Shown: positions 49,160 to 61,230 of the stretch, one piece after another
How the letters are laid out: each line of letters opens with the position of its first letter
Position numbering within the stretch: position 1 is the first letter of the stretch
Source: Polyodon spathula
Lineage: Eukaryota > Chordata > Actinopteri > Acipenseriformes > Polyodontidae
Direction of reading: 5' to 3'
Assembly (NCBI RefSeq): GCF_017654505.1
Contig: NC_054539.1
Span: 65,552,256-65,616,255 of the forward strand
DNA length: 64,000 bases
Program-made: the position numbers and the translations under genes
The notes under the pieces: model-generated
Told to the model about the DNA's origin: nothing
Seen by the model: the letters and a program-made list of their open reading frames with translations, nothing else
Databases searched by the model: none

Positions 49160-51793
49160 CACACAGAACTGGTGCAATGAAAATGTTTGAAGTTTTGCCC
49201 ATTTCAATAATTGCAAATGATTTGAAAAACACACAAATGCATATATAATATAAACAGCTGGATATAAAATTACAGTGCCAAATAATTAAAAGGAAAGGTT
49301 TAAAAAATACCTCTAGTCAACTTACGAAAGACCCATGTATTTCTTGTACAGTTTTACCACACATCTCTCAGGCTTGTCATTGTTTTCATAGACAACGCAT
49401 TGCTTACAGTTCATTTTTTTTATGGTGCAAAGCACCTCAGTTTACTCTACAAACCGCAAATGAATCTTGTCCTTCCTCAGACGGACTTCTTACACCAGCT
49501 TGTAAATTACGGTGCTCTTCTCTGGCCCTCAAAGCACAATGTAGCCCAATCAGGTAAATAAAGGGTATCCACCAGTTTATGAAGGATGATCGAATCAAGA
49601 ATTCCTATTGTCCACAAAACCTCTTCCTGTTATTATGACACAACCACATTTTTCCAGTATTAGTATTATTTTAATCTTCAGAACCAGTAACATTTTTAAA
49701 ACCATAATTCCCCTATTCGTTGCTTCTACCACCACTGCAATCGCTGCTTTCTGCATTAAATTGTTTTTCAAATTCAGAGGGGGACGAACACATACCACCA
49801 ACTTCTCTAGCTTTGTTTTGCTACACTAAATCATGCTACTTAACCAATATAAACTAGAAACACGTGCAAATAATCAATTGTCCAATATGATGCGAATAAA
49901 CAACTCAGTGTTCAATCTGCAGCGAATCCACAATTCTTGTGCCCGACAGCACTCGAAGCTGTGAATTTGTTTGCTAATGGAGTTGTTTATCCCTTACGTA
50001 TTGTACTGTTAGTCAAAAAAGAAGAGGAGAAAAAAATTGAATTTAATAAAGGTAGAAATAAAAATAAATGTCAGTCAGTGAAATTATTAAATCGTGGGAA
50101 TTGTATTTGTAAGAGAAACATATAATCAGATAAAGTTTGAAGATAAGTTAACTGAGTAGGACTACGTTGAGGAGAGGTGTGTGTTACCGCCACCACATTC
50201 ACAGCAGTCAGTCTATGGGTCTAAATGAATGTGTCTCACACATAATTGCACATATAGCAGTTATCTTTAGGGTCCACCCAATGTTAAATAGCCTGCCTGG
50301 CGACCTGGCCGTTAACTCTTTTTACTCAGGCACTGTCAGAGACAGCCCTGATACTTCATTGGAAAGAGGAGATTCAGAGCTATTTACAGCAGATGACCAT
50401 ATTAGGAGACAGCCTTGAAGTGTTTTGCAGTGTTACTTCTGCGCTGTAAGACAGACCTACTCGGTGCAGTAAACAAACATTTTCCGATACGTGTTTGTGG
50501 ATCAGATGCACGAGACCAGAGCTGTGTAGGGTTATGTTGCCATGGTCACCACCGTACTGGCCATTCATGCCGCAGTGAACAGCCCCATCTTGTGACACGT
50601 GATCAGGTTGCCTGGATTGAATAATTTGAATGTGTTTTTTTTCACATTTTCAATTAATAATTTTGTTTTGGTTGATTTTGGTCCTGTTTGCATATATAGC
50701 CATAATTCCTTTATTATCCAGTTTGTTCCAAAAAAACATATTCCATGTTCCCTACATGTTGAAGTTTCATTGTACACCATCAGATTTGAGCTGGCCATGC
50801 TAAAATATTTTTTACAAACAGTAAATAATGTTTTGTTTTGTTTTTTCTAAAAAGCGTCTCACTTTTTCTGTGTTTTTTGCTATCTGTATTGAACAGGGTG
50901 AGTTTCAGACTATTTCATTTTTTTATGAAAGCCTATTCTGTGCACATTAATTTAATGTTTGACATGTAACTGTAACCTTTGTAGTTAAAGAGTTACAGCC
51001 ACAAATCTAACAACAGTAAAAAAATAAAAAAATAAAAAAAAAAATAGATCAAAATAGATAAAAACATATTATTCATTGCCAAGGTTAGGGAGGGAATGAT
51101 TAAAAAAAACAAAAACAAAAGAAAACAGTTGTCATATTAATGTCAAAATTTAGAACCATACATTATTTAAGTTTTGAAATGTTAAAATGTAAACCCTTAG
51201 GTTAGTGTTTATGATAGACTTTAGACTTGTGTTATCCAGCAATTATTAAATATTTCACTGCATTCTATCAGGAGTCATTTTCACTAGCTCCCAATAAGTG
51301 AGAATTAACCCAGGTGCTAAGATTCTTGAGATGGAACCCAGGTCCTAAGATTCTGAAAATTCTTAGACACCTGCTAATATTTTCAGATTTTAATTACAAT
51401 GTATGTTCAATGATAAAAAAAAACAAGTGGAGAAATGCCAGTGAACACTGAAACTAGGTTTACGTAAAATTACGTAAAATTAATCCCCCTTTTTTTATTG
51501 CTGTTTTTTACTTGTATCCTTTACCTCTCCATATATTCACCTACCACAATATAGCTGGATACCTTTCTTTGACAGGTATGGGTAAACTATCGAATACACT
51601 GGAAGTTTGTATTTCTCTTCAGCCTCAGTTTCAAAACAATAAAACTCAGGACATTTGCAACACAAGTTGTCCTTTTTAGAGGTATATTTATTTACTCTAA
51701 AAATTTCAAAACCTCCAAATCGGATATGTGTTTGTGTACAATGGAGAATGTGTTTATTTAAAAAGCTAATGCAAGTATCCTTCTTACATGAAG
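47531..51793. other. SAM gene intron
   Basis: The intron contains an AT microsatellite (49087-49158) and no convincing further exon. A GC-richer patch at 50160-50630 carries an X-box-like GTTGCCATGGTCACC (50534-50548) and short open frames on both strands that I do not recognise. Confidence 0.45.
49087..49158. repeat. (TA)n microsatellite
   Basis: About 36 pure TA units. Confidence 0.95.
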
Positions 51794-51929
51794 GACACAG
51801 TAACCAGTGTGGACTGCAAAAAGAGAGTCTTCCTCTGGACAGTGCAAGAGGTGCACGGTTGGGTGAAGCTGCAGTTCCCTTCTTGTGAGACTTCCTTTCT
51901 GCTTGCATTTGTAAATCATGCTATATCAG
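51794..51929 (+). CDS. SAM-domain protein (SAMD10/12-like), first half of SAM domain
   Basis: This exon encodes predicted residues 11-55 plus one base of a split glycine codon. KKRVFLWTVQEVHGWVKLQF and FLLAFVNHAISG form helices 1-3 of a SAM domain; compare the LWT..(D/E)V..W(L/V)K...HxI(T/S)G pattern of the SAMD10/SAMD12 family. The donor is ATCAG|GTAATC. For the acceptor, CTTACATGAAG ending at 51793 keeps phase 0 with the previous exon, but it is weak. Alternatives ending at 51799 or 51807 would need other upstream phases. A start at ATG 51788 is a second possibility. SAM domains bind other SAM domains or RNA; the partner here is unknown. Confidence 0.75.
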
Positions 51930-52096
51930 GTAATCGCTCTGTCTGGTTCAATGTTTATTTTATTTTTGTGTGTGTGTGTGTTTTGAAAAATGATTATAGT
52001 TATTATTTGAATGTTGTTTTTACCAGGCCTTCCAATGTGTCAGCTTTAGTTGGTGTTGGTAAAGAAGCATCACAACATGTTGAGGGAACGAATTAA

Positions 52097-52336
<240 letters not shown>

Positions 52337-53442
52337 TGAAATGATTGTATAGTTTAGATAAAAAGAGCAAATTGAATAAGATGGAGGGAGAGAGAGGGAC
52401 GAAGGGGTATTAGCTGTGAAGACCCGTTAGAAACTGTGCATTGAAGGATAATGTGCGACAACATCTCAACAGTTTCATAGTATCATGTATGTTTTAAAGC
52501 ATTAAAAATGTTGTTTTTTTTTTTAATTGAAAAAAAAAAAAACGTTCCAGTGATGACAATATAGAACTGTTATAGACTTCTTTATAGGGTGCAGGAAAAA
52601 ATATGTATAGCTGAAACATATATAGTGAGTGACATACACATTTGTTAGGGACAATATTAAAAGCATACAAAATGGCCGTTTGTTTCAGTATGTAAACTTG
52701 TGTTGCCGCTGTGCGTGTTGGCTTGTGTATCATAGTTACGTCTGCTCACATATTGTAGTAAAAGCCTTCTTAATAAAATAGTTTGTATCAGTTAATATTA
52801 ATAATGAATTATACATAAAACCTACCTAAATTATGAATGAAGCCATGTTTACCTTTCTTCACCAAGTGCCATTCTCATTCTTTCTTTGTCACAAACACAC
52901 CATTCCAAACCAAATGTCCCTTATACAAGCTACGTGAATGGCTGATCTGAAACATAAGCACATGCTTAAAACAAGCTGAACACAGGACTGGTGACAGAAA
53001 ACAAAGACAATGCTGCGCTGGGTAACTGGTGCTGAACTGGAAAACTGCAGCCCCAAGATACAGGGGATGGAACTTGCATTAGCAGCTATACTGATGAACC
53101 TGTCTGAATTGTTTTCTGTACAGTAGGCATAGCATTTTATATATTGATGTGCTTTTGGGGACATTTAGAAATTCCATATTTATACTGCTTTAGGGTCCGC
53201 AGATGTGAGTGTGTTCTTGGCATTGCCTTCTCCATTCGGCAGTGTTAGCAGTCCTTTGTTTCAATCCTGCCCAAAACATTTAAAGATTGTGTCATAGGAG
53301 AATGTTTGTTAGTGTCAGAACTGTATCAGTGTATTGATAGCTACTGCTCAACCTCCCTCTGCATTTTGATGTTGCAGTTTGATTATAAAAGAAATATGTT
53401 TGTTATAATTCACTTCATTTTTCATGTGTCTTTTTCTTTCAG

Positions 53443-53890
53443 AGTGTTTCTTTACACTGTGACGCTATATGTGACCCGAGTGAAGATGGAGACTTTGTCC
53501 AAGAGCTGAAAATGTTAAACCTTTGAATCACAGCCCTGGAATTCTACATGCTTAACAACTGTCTCCATGCTTCAGTAGCACAGTTTTCAGCTTTCAGCTA
53601 CTGGGATTTGCATAGTGTTTATTGATACATTGTTTTGAGGCTGGTTTATGTAATTGCTACACCAATACTAACATATGGAGTAAAATCCCACATAACGGAA
53701 TGAAATGCATCCTGCGGCTGGAATTAATGCCAGTATCACAGATAATGATGTGGGATGGGTAATGGCTAGGTCCCTGGTGGTTACCGTACTTTTATCTGGC
53801 AAAGAATATGAGTGGACCAAATGAAAAAGCTTGTGTGTGTGTGTACAAGTGGGAGTGATGGCTATGAAATATAATTAAAATAAATAAATA
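53443..53890 (+). CDS. SAM-domain gene, last exon and 3' UTR
   Basis: Acceptor TCTTTTTCTTTCAG is strong. Joined in phase 1, the exon adds K-CFFTL and stops at 53460-53462, giving a predicted protein of 108 residues: ten N-terminal residues, a linker, the SAM domain and a short tail. The remainder is 3' UTR. AATAAA signals overlap at about 53878-53888. The exon end is approximate. Confidence 0.6.
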
Positions 53891-53899
53891 GTTATAAAT

Positions 53900-54600
53900 A
53901 GCTATATAATTACATTGCCTTCAGTGCAGTTATTCAGAGTGCAGTTTTTTTTTGCACATTTGGCTTATATGCACACTTCTCCTTATTTTGGTTTCTTTGA
54001 CTCTTGCCTACCAACTCTGGAGACAGCTTTTGACTGTCGACAATGTAGAGAGAAGCCCAGCATTCGGAGAGAGCAGCTGCTGGTATTTATACTCCTACAC
54101 CCCCCCTTTCATCTAAGCAATCTGAGAGACCGACTTGTGCTTCGAACTGTCTCGTTCCATCACTAAGAACAAACAGCACAACCTGCAATTTTCTTTTTAC
54201 AGACTCATTTATTTGTTTGTTTTGGAGCTTATCATTCAACTGGTTATGAAAGACGGGGCTGGAGAACGATACTGATATCTCCACTAAACTCTGCAAGTGC
54301 ACCTGAATCATGACCTGAATGGCCATTTCGCCTGGTGGGGTGATTGCACCGAATTAAAGAGTGTGATTAATATCCTGTTTCAGAGATGCAAGGCACTCGA
54401 TTTCCTCCTTTTCAGGGCACCGGTGCATCAAGAAACCGCTGACTCAGATTAAATGTAAATATACCTCGGGGAGAGACACTTAATCATAGCTGACAGCAAG
54501 AGGGCCGCTGAATACTCAGAAGATGAGGAAATCTGGCTTTTATTATGGAATTGTGCTCCAATGTAAGCTGAAATTCAAACATCGAAGAAAATAAAATGTT
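53900..54600. other. Gene-free stretch, possible conserved non-coding element
   Basis: Just 3' of the SAM gene, composition becomes even and free of recognisable repeats. Homeodomain- and AP-1-like words occur (GTGATTAATATC, CTGACTCAGATTAAATG, ACTTAATCATAGCTGACAGC) around 54360-54500. Conservation cannot be seen from one sequence, so this is only a candidate. Confidence 0.25.
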
Positions 54601-55989
54601 CTTTTTTTATTTTATTTTTAATAACACAAAAATGTACTGGCATTTCAAAAATTACATGAGCTGCTTGCACCAAGTCAACAAAAGGTTGTTAATGGGTGAC
54701 ATAACTAATTTTTGGATCAATGGAAATTGCTACACACTGTAAATATAGTCTACCATATATATATATATATATATTGCATTATTAAATGTACCCCCATTCC
54801 CATCATCCTTCTTTTATAAAGCATGTAATGGCAGCTTCACTACTATACAATTGTGTGGTTATGGTGTGTGCTTACCATTAAATATATGAATCTATTTTAC
54901 ACTTTTTTTTTTTTTTCTGCTCAATAGTTTTACAATTATTGTTGTGCATTAAACAATACCATTTCACTTTGAGGTGAAGGAACTAAAGACATACATTATT
55001 TTCAGTCCGATTCATTGCTGTAATGTCATAGTTTATATTGGAGGCATGTAAGTATGCTCATTCGCTTTGATGCCAGCGTGATCGGTTAACATTCAAGAGA
55101 GGAAAGACAAAGCCTCCTAAACAGGTTAGTAGGGAAAATTAAACCTCTGGGAATCGATAGCTAGACAGAGCACCCTTCCTCCAGGCAGCTAGCAAATGAT
55201 CCTATATTATGTATTGAAAAGCTCAATTCAGACGGATTCTCAGGATTAGCTTGGCCAAGTCAAGTAAATACAGTATAATCGTAAATCTCGAAAAACTACT
55301 CACTTCTAAATCTTTTGTAGTCATTTTTGTATTACTTTAGTATAAATACATGTTAATTTGGATTCATATGTTGTTTTTTTCTGACTTTATGTGAACGAAA
55401 AGACACACATTTGCCCGTTCTGCCATTGGAAATAGTGATATTTTGAAATATCACTGTCCTGATCACAAAAGCAAAGTTTGTGGGAAATAATAGCCATTTT
55501 CTATACTTTTGAAGCATAAGCAATTAGGAAATAACACTTACTACCCAGGAACAAAAAAAAAAAAAAATTGTTACACGGTGGAATCAGTCAAAGTAGATTC
55601 CATTGCATTTTACATTTGTAAACTGCCATACAAAATCACATTTTAAACTAGCAATTTGACCTTTTAAACATAATTTAATTCAGCACATTCTTGTGACATA
55701 AATGTGTTAATTAGCAGGAAAATTGAGTTGCTATACTAATTATTTTAATTATAGCTAGGAATAAACAATGTCTGTTGAACTGTTTTATATGCAACATTTA
55801 ATTAATGTATGTATCTTTAAAAATAAAAGAAATCTGCAGTGAAAATTATTTTCTACACCCTTTATTTTTACCCTTTATTATATTTAAACACCCTCATGTA
55901 AAAATCCCAATTAAATAGAGAACTGCATTTAATTGTTCAGTAAATATTCTACATTAAGTTTATGGTATTTATATTGCAATTGAGATTTA

Positions 55990-56133
55990 TGTAGTGAATA
56001 TATACTGTTATATATATATAAATACTATATATATATATAGATATATATATATATCTATATATTATATAATATATATATATATATATATGTGTGTGGTGTG
56101 TAACACATACATGTGTAATATATAACTATATAT

Positions 56134-56178
<45 letters not shown>

Positions 56179-56215
56179 GATATATATATATTATATCTAT
56201 ATTATAATTTTATAC
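55990..56215. repeat. Complex AT-rich repeat
   Basis: Many short TA tracts with palindromic pieces (TATATATCTATATATTATAT). Both strands would fold. No coding content. Confidence 0.9.
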
Positions 56216-58821
56216 CACACATATATAATTTTTACATTTTTTTTTACACACTGTTGTATATAACAAGTACCTTAGGCAACCATTTGAAGTCTCCCAGGAC
56301 ACACTATTGGAATACAATACATGTTCAACTTGTTAAGAAATTAGTAAAATTGGTTTTAGAGCATCAGCCGATGTCAGAGAAGTGGGTTAAATTTAATCTG
56401 TCCACAAAGACTTGTTTCACTGTTCACAGAAGCAGTGATCTTGAGAACAAATACTATATATTTGCTATTTTTATCAGAAATTGTATTAAGCCATGAATAT
56501 GGTTCTATGACCCCGCTCACACTATTGTGTTAGCCCAGGGCCACTGCATATTTAGGTCTGCAACCCCATTCACATTTGCTGTTAAGGCACCTTATGTGAC
56601 AAAAATGACCTAAATTGCTTTTTAATAAAAAAAAAATTATGGAACGAGTTGGAAGAGCTACCGGGATATACAGTAATCCTTGAGATTTATAGCAGATGTT
56701 TCTTATTAATATATCTTTTTTCAATGCAGCACAGTAGCAATTGTGTGGTATATATTTAAAAAAAACAAAAAAAAACAACCTACCTCACATTAATCTCTCA
56801 AGAACGCGGAGGTATTTGGAATGCAACTTGCTATTGTTCACAGGTAGAAATATTTATTTTCGTAACAGATCATTCACGCAGATTGCAAATACCTAACAAG
56901 TTGTTCACACAATGACTGACATTCACAATACAAGCATAAGACTGACCACCTAAGGAAAGGCACGGCATTAAATATTAATGAATTTATTATTCAATAAACA
57001 AGGGTTAGTCAGCAGGTGCCAGATCAGAGGTTTTACCTCCAAATTTCTGCTCAGGGCATCTGGAGGTAAGAAATTTTAGGGGATTTTCTGAATCAAAATT
57101 GAACTAAAACACCGTGTAATTGCTTTATTTTATTTTTTTAATTCCCAACTAAATTGCTTTGCAAAGTCCGTAATAGATGGCACACTCCATTTTAAGAGGG
57201 AAAAAAATAGTGGAAAGCAAAATTACTTGAGTGACCATTAATATTACTCTCTAATGGTGTTAATTACTTTAGGTCATATGAAATGGCAACTCAAATAACT
57301 AGATTTGTGAATTGTTGAGTGTAATAATACAAGCAATTACTGCATGGGATTTCAGACCCTGTATGACTTTACAGACAATCGGGAAGTGTGTATCACATGC
57401 TGTACTTTTATCACACAGCTTTATGATTCCGTAATTTAACTGACAAACTGAAATAAAAGTAAAAAATAAACATTTTAAAAATGAATGAGAAGAAAGCATT
57501 TACTAGTCACATCGGAAGGTGATGTGTTTGGTTTAAACACTACTGTTAGTTTACTGTTAGAACTAAGATTCTATTAGCATCAATAAATGTATTAATAATA
57601 ATTACACAAAATAGTTAAAATATAAAATGAAGATTCTGCTCACTTTGCTCCTTATAAATATATAACATTTACACAGGCTTCACAGTGCATTCTGGTAGCA
57701 ATGTTGTAGACTAATCCATTGACTTGACATTTACTGTACATATTTTCCAACTGCTACAGTAACATAATACTATACACTAGAAAAAATAGTGTACAGGCTA
57801 CAGGACACTGAAACAAGTCGTAACTGGCAAGCCTATAATGTCAGTCTAACTAGACTTCACTAGACTTCACAAAATAAGGCAGAAACGTAAAAAATAACTG
57901 GCTAAACTATAGAGAAGATGAAGGCATCATGGCAACAAAAGGGAGCTGGGCCAAGCTTTAAAGGGCCATACATTATTAAGACTGATTTGTTATGCTTCTC
58001 TAACACTGTGATGAATTTACTATAAATATATTAAATCATTTAAACAAATCAATATAAAAGAAAAAAAATTGAAAATGAGTACAACAGCACTGCCAAGCTT
58101 AGGGAGGGTCTGTGCATACTGTACTGTATACACAGACAGTTCCCATCTCATCATTGCATCTTTTCTTGCTGTGCAATGATGTTTACCCATCAACGCAAGG
58201 CAAGCTTTTCCTTCTGGGGTCAAAGATTTAACAGGTGAAAGTACTAATTACCACTGAAGTCGGACACAGTGTAAAACAAGTTATTCTTCAATTAGAAAAA
58301 AAAATCTTTCAAAATTTCAACCCCCTCATATGAAAATAAGTGTTGTACTCTGGTTATTGTGTAATGATGTATGATTTTAAATATATGATTTATTACCCGC
58401 CTTATTCTTAGTAATTCTGTTAAGTTTTCACTATGATGAACTCAAGGCACCTCATTAATAGAATGTCTGAAGTTGCTCTAATATTTTTTATTATCCTTTT
58501 CTGTCCTTTTGTAAGTCTTGAAGTGTTTGCTGGGGGTGGAAATATCCTAAAGGGTGTACGTGTAACCTTTAATCATCAGACTGCAGCTAGGACTATAAGG
58601 TTTGTCTAGGTCTTTTAAATAGTCTAATGCTTGGCCATGTTGAGCTTTATAAGTAAGCAGGCAGTACTGTACACTGACAAGGGTTAATGGACTAGGGCAG
58701 CAAAAGTGTCAATGAGGTTTTGTGGTGAATGGTTTCACAAGCAGTAGTAATGTCAATTAGAAACTTTTTTGTAGGTGATCCAGTCATAAGTGATGCTCAG
58801 ATGTTTTCCTTTGTTTACCCC
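56216..58821. other. Gene-free stretch
   Basis: No gene is supported. 56810-57110 is repeat-poor with words such as GGCATTAAATATTAATGAAT and could be conserved non-coding DNA. 58550-58720 has a faint resemblance to antisense LINE sequence but no readable motif. Confidence 0.35.
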
Positions 58822-59493
58822 TGTGGCAAAGTGGTAATTAGTGCGCAGGTGAAGTGCAGGTGCAGTAATACAATGATACAAACAGACAACACAGTACAGG
58901 TGAAATGGTTTGTTTATTTATAATCCAGTGATCTGATGATCACACAGTAAAGAATAAAGAGCTTGCAATCCACAGCAATGTGTATTGCAGAGTAATGATA
59001 AACACAGTACTGAACACAATTAGACACAAACACAGTCACAAGTCCAAAGTGAGTGCTCTAGAGCTTTTGATAAAGTAAAATTTATTACGTGCAACAATGG
59101 TGAAAAAGTAGAGCAGTGTTGTTCGGGTCTAGTGCTGGCCGTGGACGACAGCTCCGGATCATGTTAGCGGTCTAGTCTAGTGAACAATGAACAATAACAA
59201 AGTTTTAGACAGACAGACAAAACAAACAAAACACTCATGGTTCTCTATAACAATACACAGGTGCTTCTGGTTTCAGCATAACCATAAAGGTACAGATCTC
59301 ATCACTATGTCCCCTTTATATTCCTTGGTTAACGAGTGCGACCGCTCCTCCTGTTTCCCTTCCGGGTCATTGATTTAGTGTACCATAGCTCCGCTCCCGA
59401 CTGCCGACCAACTGACTTCCGCCAAACCCTGGGAATGAATTGTCTGGTCATCCAGTCCAGGGTACTGTTTTCCCTTTACACAGTACCCTCACA
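58822..59493 (-). mobile_element. Putative solo LTR, minus strand
   Basis: The 672-bp unit starts TGTGGCAAAG and ends CCTCACA on the plus strand, so both termini read TGTG...CACA as in LTRs. On the minus strand a TATA region (GGAATATAAAGGGG, about 59323-59310) is followed at a distance by AATAAA signals (for example the complement of TTTATTTATAA near 58915). GC-rich U3-like DNA with CpGs lies at 59330-59460. No retroelement genes adjoin it, and no target duplication was recognised. Confidence 0.6.
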
Positions 59494-59939
59494 GGTCTGA
59501 AAAGAGATCTAACACCAAGAATCATTCAATTTCTGTCACAACCCCATATTGAAAAAGCTAGTTACCAGTAAATTATAGAAATATAAGAAACATCACTGCT
59601 TGCCTGCTTCCTAGTGACTGATTGATCTCAAATCCTTTCCAAGTTTGGTCTTATAGAATCCCAATGATTTAGTATCAACAACATGGCTAGGAAACCAATT
59701 CCATACACTAACCAATTTCTGAAGCCAGCTTAAGTCAATCTCCACTTAGTCTCCAATAATGTAATCCTGGTTATATAAATCTGCATTTTATTGTAAAAAC
59801 AGGAAATAAAATGTATAATAAAAAAGAGACACATTGACAGGAGCTTCAAAACGCAACATGTGATTTCTATAAAAACCCTTCATCTGCAATGTACTGCAGC
59901 TATAATAAGTTCTGGTTGTAATGTTTCACTGATCACCAC

Positions 59940-61230
59940 TTTGAGAGTCTGTGGGTTAGGATGTGATTGAATACTTTAACCAGGGCTGGTTCAGTTCTCT
60001 GGAGGTCTGACGTGAGATTGGAAGTGATTTTAAATTGGTGAGAAAAATGAAATCTAAGTGGAGTTGTTTAGCTTCCTGCACTCAGTTAAAATGTACGCTA
60101 ACACTGTCACAGATCCTCTCACAGGAACTCTACAGAAACTCTGCTTAGTGATCAAATTAACGGGGCAAGCAAACTTTAATATTTCTCAGGACATTTAATA
60201 CATCAACCCATTGGGCTCATGCTGCCTGTGATTAATGTGGTCTAATTGGCAAGTCATCCATGCATGTAGTTAAACTTTCACTTCAGGTAAGAGAAAAAAA
60301 AGATTAATGATGGAAGGAAGCAATCAACAAGATGCTACCACTTTTATTAGCATAGAGAGAACCAAGGCCTGGTCTGTGCAATATCTCCAGGTTGAAGAGC
60401 ATGTCTGTGTTAGTGAACAATCCCATTTGTCAAGACAAATTAGATACACAGGTCTGGCTGATGGGCAAGCTGCCAGTGAGGCTAAAATACTATGTAGTTT
60501 ATTACCAGGGTGAAGAAAATTAGTTTTCTCCAAAAAAGATGGCACAGGCAATTTATTTTACTGACATCAATGAACCTTTGGCAGTTGATTCATCTTTGGT
60601 GTACAAGAAGGGATTGCACAGAAACATCTGCAGATTATCGCAAAGGGTTCTGGCAGAAACAGTTTAAGGGCAGTGTTGCCGTGATTCGTTTGGTTTGTAT
60701 AATTTATGTCCTGTCTCTTAAAATTTTGCATGACAAAAATAATAATTTTTTGTTTTTCTGTTTGTTTTTAATAAGGTTTGCATTTGCTAGTTCATGAATG
60801 TATGTTGTGTTTGGATTTAGAAAAGACACACTGTGATTTAATTAAAAAAAAAAAAAAAACATGAAGTACTACTGAAGTGTGTTTGCAGGCACAGTGTATG
60901 TTGCATGGTAAATTGCAAGCCAATTATTAATGTAAATCAAGTTAATGTAATCATGTTTGGATACCTTCATTTAAATCACATTAAGCTGTTGATTCAATAA
61001 AGCAGATGTTGTATTGGATGAATGCAAAGGGAATGTAATTGTGATTACAATTTGAGACAATTTTAATTAACCAGTGATTGCATTAAGCCTTTTGACCTTC
61101 AACAAGGTTCTGGGGGACCTTCAGAAGTTCAGAAATCTTTTAATTGAATGTAGCAGCGATTTGAGATAATTAGGTGTTTGCCATTAGCATGAAGAAAAGT
61201 GACATTTTTCAAGCTGGAGTTTTACTGTAC
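59940..61230. other. Gene-free stretch, possible conserved non-coding blocks
   Basis: Two repeat-poor blocks (about 59940-60500 and 60890-61220) have balanced composition and dense homeodomain/POU-like words (TGTGATTAATGTGGTCTAAT, GATGAATGCAAAGGGAATG, TTTTAATTAACCAGTGATTG, GATAATTAGG). An A17 tract at about 60844 separates them. The texture resembles vertebrate enhancers near developmental genes, but conservation is untested. Confidence 0.3.
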
